Source of the DNA: CAUZFZ01 sp963579025
Lineage (GTDB): Bacteria > Planctomycetota > Planctomycetia > Planctomycetales > Planctomycetaceae
Direction of reading: 5' to 3'
Assembly: GCA_963579025.1 (NCBI GenBank)
Contig: CAUZFZ010000275.1
Location: 1 to 8,499, forward strand
DNA: 8,499 bases
A program made the position numbers and the translations under genes. Shown here piece after piece: positions 6,364 through 8,499 of this stretch. The notes under the pieces were generated by a model that did no database searches, was not told the origin of the DNA, and saw only the letters and a program-made list of their open reading frames with translations. Positions within the stretch are counted from its first letter, which is position 1. Every line of letters starts with the position of its first letter.

Positions 6364-8022
6364 GTGATGGGTGGACAGGCACTTTCTGAGATCGAGCGTC
6401 TGCGCAATCTGGACACGCTTTGCGAGCAGTTCGAACAATCGTGGCTCGATGGTAAGCCTGCTGACATCGAAGAATGCCTCGACAGCTTCTGCCAGTCCGA
6501 TTGGACAGAGGGCCTGAAAGAACTCATACAGATTGAGCTTGAGTTCCGACGCAAGCGCGGCGAGTCACCCGAAGCTGACGAGTACCTTCAGCGCTTTCCG
6601 GATCACGCCGATGTCATCCGAAGCATCCTGGACGCCGCATCCGATCGCGACGATGCGAGCCTGAGTCCGGAACATCCACTCCGGAGATTCCCGCACGTCC
6701 GCGATCTGTTTAAGGGACTCCCGCCGTTTTCAGAAACGGAACCCGAGGCGTTATCGCTGCTGCTGGAGAACGCCACCACGGCCAGCTGGTCCCACGGAGA
6801 GTTCCTGCTGATGCAGGGAAAACCGGCTCGTGCATTGCTTCTGATCGTCGAGGGTGTCGCCCAGGTCATTCATGTTTCGGACGGTTTTGCCCGAGTCGTA
6901 ACGCAGGTCAGCCCGGGCGATGTGGTTGGCGAGATGAGCATCCTGATGAACACGATGTGCACGGCCGACGTCGTCGCCTGCGGTGACCTCGTCTGCTGCG
7001 TCGTCGATCGCGACGACGTGCTTTCCGTTATTGACCGCATCCCCTCATTCCGGTCTGCACTGCTCGATCTTGTGTCTTGCCGCATGAGAGACCAGGGGAG
7101 ACAGGACATTCTTTATGGGCGAAAGGCCGGGAATTTCCGCATCTGCGAGTGCCTGGGCAGAGGCGGCATGGGCATCGTTTACCGCGGCGAATCCGACGAC
7201 GAAGAAGGTACGTCGGTCGCACTCAAGATGCTCAATCACCGACTTACGGCCGATCATCGTGCAGTGCAGCGGTTTCGACGCGAAGTCAATGTCGGGCGTC
7301 AGCTTTCGCACGAAAACATCATTCGCGCGCTGGGTTCGTTTTCAGCTCTTGGAACCAGATTCATCGTGCAGGAATATTGTCCCGGCCGGCCCCTGTGCGA
7401 AGTGGTCGAGCGTCTTGGTCCCCTGGACGAGAAAACTGCACGCGGAATTGTTGGACAGGTCGCTGCCGGACTCGTTCACGCTCACCAGCACGACATCATT
7501 CACCGCGATGTCAAGCCGGCAAACGTCATGGTGACAATGGACGGAAACGTCCGGCTGGCCGACTTCGGCCTGGCGTCGGCCCCATCGGATTCCCAACTCA
7601 CATCCGAAGGAATGCTGATTGGGACTCCGGCGTACATGGCTCCGGAAATCATTTCCAACGGCAAGGTCAGCGACCGTGCCGATGTGTTTGGGCTGGGGTG
7701 CCTGGCACTGGAGCTATTGACGGGTGAACCGGTCTTCAAAGCCGACAACGTCCTGCTGCTGTTCGCGAAACGGTCCAACTGGACTCTGCCGGCCAGGGAG
7801 GACATTCCCACAATCCCGGACGAGGACTTCTACGAGTTTCTTCGCCTCAGTCTGCAGCAGGATCCCGCGATGCGCAAAGTCGACCTCGCGGAGATCGCGA
7901 CGTGGGCTGAGAGCGCTCCGAATCTGATTGATGAGTCCTGGTTTCAACGGGTCGCGCAGGTCGAGCCGACGCTGATCGAAGCCATACGCGGTCAATGCGT
8001 ACTGAACTTTCGTAAGAAATGA
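6364..8022 (+). CDS. Soluble Ser/Thr protein kinase with an N-terminal cyclic-nucleotide-binding-like domain
   Basis: The product is 552 residues from GTG 6364 (551 from the adjacent ATG at 6367, which has CAGGG upstream). Residues 1-95 form the acidic helical region typical of planctomycete kinases (EQFEQSWLDGKPADIEECL ... IELEFRRKRGE ... YLQRFPDHADVI). Residues about 118-235 form a cNMP-binding-like barrel, with VVGEMSIL (187-194) matching the phosphate-binding cassette. Residues about 258-520 are a Hanks-type kinase: glycine loop LGRGGMGIVY (264-273), VALK Lys288, helix-C Glu307, HRD 380-382 with Lys384 and Asn387, DFG 400-402, APE 426-428 and DVFGLG 440-445. All catalytic residues are present, so it should be active. 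No transmembrane segment or C-terminal sensor is visible, so it is probably cytoplasmic. It is the last gene before a terminator in the pilus gene run, 213 bases after tadD, suggesting control of the pilus by phosphorylation (inference); substrates are unknown. Confidence 0.93.
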   Translation: MMGGQALSEIERLRNLDTLCEQFEQSWLDGKPADIEECLDSFCQSDWTEGLKELIQIELEFRRKRGESPEADEYLQRFPDHADVIRSILDAASDRDDASLSPEHPLRRFPHVRDLFKGLPPFSETEPEALSLLLENATTASWSHGEFLLMQGKPARALLLIVEGVAQVIHVSDGFARVVTQVSPGDVVGEMSILMNTMCTADVVACGDLVCCVVDRDDVLSVIDRIPSFRSALLDLVSCRMRDQGRQDILYGRKAGNFRICECLGRGGMGIVYRGESDDEEGTSVALKMLNHRLTADHRAVQRFRREVNVGRQLSHENIIRALGSFSALGTRFIVQEYCPGRPLCEVVERLGPLDEKTARGIVGQVAAGLVHAHQHDIIHRDVKPANVMVTMDGNVRLADFGLASAPSDSQLTSEGMLIGTPAYMAPEIISNGKVSDRADVFGLGCLALELLTGEPVFKADNVLLLFAKRSNWTLPAREDIPTIPDEDFYEFLRLSLQQDPAMRKVDLAEIATWAESAPNLIDESWFQRVAQVEPTLIEAIRGQCVLNFRKK

Positions 8023-8101
8023 TGTTCCTGTGATCCGCACACCCGCCTGCCGAAGTTGAATCACACACGCATGCGCGGATCCATACCGCGTCTGCTGCCC
8101 G

Positions 8102-8155
8102 AAACGGTGGCTGAGGGTTCTCCGGCAAGTCCGGCGACCGTCAGCCACCGTTTTT
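8102..8155 (+). terminator. Intrinsic terminator after the kinase gene
   Basis: AAACGGTGGCTGA (8102-8114) pairs perfectly over 13 bases with TCAGCCACCGTTT (8141-8153), and the T-run is 8151-8155. The 26-base loop can fold further through GGT (8116-8118) with ACC (8137-8139) and CCGG (8122-8125) with CCGG (8131-8134). It lies about 80 bases after the kinase stop, so it would end the tadB-to-kinase transcript and separate it from flp. The T-run is short, which leaves some read-through possible. Confidence 0.72.
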
Positions 8156-8169
8156 GCATGCGCTCACAT

Positions 8170-8216
8170 CAACCGGCGAAACCGCACCAATTTCCCGAGA
8201 AACGTGCCGCCGGTTG
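8170..8216 (+). repeat. Inverted repeat in the flp upstream region
   Basis: CAACCGGCG (8170-8178) is perfectly complementary to CGCCGGTTG (8208-8216), with 29 bases between. GCAC (8184-8187) can also pair with GTGC (8204-8207) directly next to the right arm, leaving a small bulge on the left. There is no T-run, so it is not a second terminator; it could be an operator or an RNA leader structure. Confidence 0.5.
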
Positions 8217-8254
8217 TCCGCCGCGGTGATCAACACGAATCAACTGGTAACGCG

Positions 8255-8272
8255 GGTCAGACAGAACTGACC
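8255..8272 (+). repeat. Small inverted repeat just upstream of the flp ribosome-binding site
   Basis: GGTCAG (8255-8260) and CTGACC (8267-8272) form a perfect 6-base palindrome around ACAGAA. It ends 17 bases before the AGGAG of flp, a position where either a repressor site or an RNA hairpin could affect pilin expression. Its function is unproven. Confidence 0.4.
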
Positions 8273-8289
8273 GGAACAACGAAACACTC

Positions 8290-8294
8290 AGGAG
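8290..8294 (+). promoter_or_regulatory. Strong ribosome-binding site of flp
   Basis: AGGAG lies six bases before the ATG at 8301, followed by a further GAG. It is among the clearest translation signals in the window, in keeping with a highly made structural subunit. Confidence 0.7.
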
Positions 8295-8300
8295 AGAACG

Positions 8301-8492
8301 ATGACACTGCTCAAATCCCTGCGGAAGTTTGCTGTCAGCGAAAACGGTGCCACGATGGTCGAGTACGGACTGATCGTCGGATTGCTGTCCCTCGTCTGCG
8401 TCATCGCAGTCGAGACCTCGGGCGATGCGCTCCTCGAACTGTTCACGAGAGTCTCGGACAAGCTCCAAGAGGCGGTCGCCAGGTCCGCTTGA
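8301..8492 (+). CDS. flp: Flp family type IVb pilin precursor
   Basis: The 63-residue product is the major structural subunit of the Tad pilus. A short basic leader (MTLLKSLRKFAVSENG) ends in Gly16, followed by ATMVEYGL; the Glu at +5 and Tyr at +6 of the mature protein are the Flp signature, so the TadV/CpaA prepilin peptidase should cut after Gly16, leaving a 47-residue mature pilin. A hydrophobic helix (about 23-38, GLIVGLLSLVCVIAV) forms the pilus core, and the short amphipathic tail (LLELFTRVSDKLQEAVA) is normal for the family. It lies beyond a terminator and has its own strong ribosome-binding site, so it is probably transcribed separately from the assembly genes. Flp is often the first gene of a tad locus, so further tad genes may follow just outside the window. 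Confidence 0.94.
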   Translation: MTLLKSLRKFAVSENGATMVEYGLIVGLLSLVCVIAVETSGDALLELFTRVSDKLQEAVARSA

Positions 8493-8499
8493 GCGTCAA

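Noticed and set aside
7077..7727. 216-residue + strand frame within the kinase gene
   Set aside because: It overlaps the catalytic kinase domain in another frame, is Arg/Ser-rich and has no domain signature.

Overview
The window looks like a chromosomal Tad (Flp-type) pilus locus from a member of the Planctomycetota. Two observations support this assignment. The Ser/Thr kinase near the right end carries the N-terminal region (roughly: aspartate/glutamate-rich helix, 'ELIQIELEFRRKRGE', 'YLQRFPDHADVI') that is characteristic of planctomycete kinases. The transposase remnant at the left edge belongs to a family (ISAzo13, Pfam 'Rhodopirellula transposase DDE domain') that is common in that phylum. 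All recognised genes lie on the + strand.

Layout from left to right: the last 34 codons of an ISAzo13-type transposase (1-105); a 225-base spacer; tadB (331-1281) and tadC (1331-2263), the inner-membrane platform proteins; a 412-base stretch with no convincing gene; a CpaC/RcpA-type outer-membrane secretin (2676-4346, or from 2505); an exported protein with a degenerate OmpA/CpaD-like domain and a Gly/Ser-rich tail (4536-5330); a TadD-like TPR lipoprotein (5419-6150); a soluble protein joining a cyclic-nucleotide-binding-like domain to a Ser/Thr kinase (6364-8022); a strong intrinsic terminator (8102-8155); a leader with two further inverted repeats; and a small Flp pilin gene (8301-8492).

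How the parts would work together (family knowledge plus inference): Flp pilin is cleaved after Gly16 and assembled at the TadB/TadC platform. The fibre leaves through the secretin, whose assembly would be helped by the OmpA/CpaD-like protein and the TPR lipoprotein. The kinase sits last in the run before the terminator and is the likely regulatory input. Flp lies beyond the terminator, so it is probably transcribed separately, which would let the abundant pilin be expressed at a different level from the machine.

Not present in the window: the ATPase TadA/CpaF, TadZ/CpaE, RcpC/CpaB, the prepilin peptidase and the pseudopilins TadE/F/G. They may lie left of the insertion sequence, right of flp, or elsewhere. 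The most noteworthy points are the cNMP-domain kinase placed within pilus genes, its altered phosphate-binding motif, the insertion sequence abutting the tad operon, and the structured flp leader.
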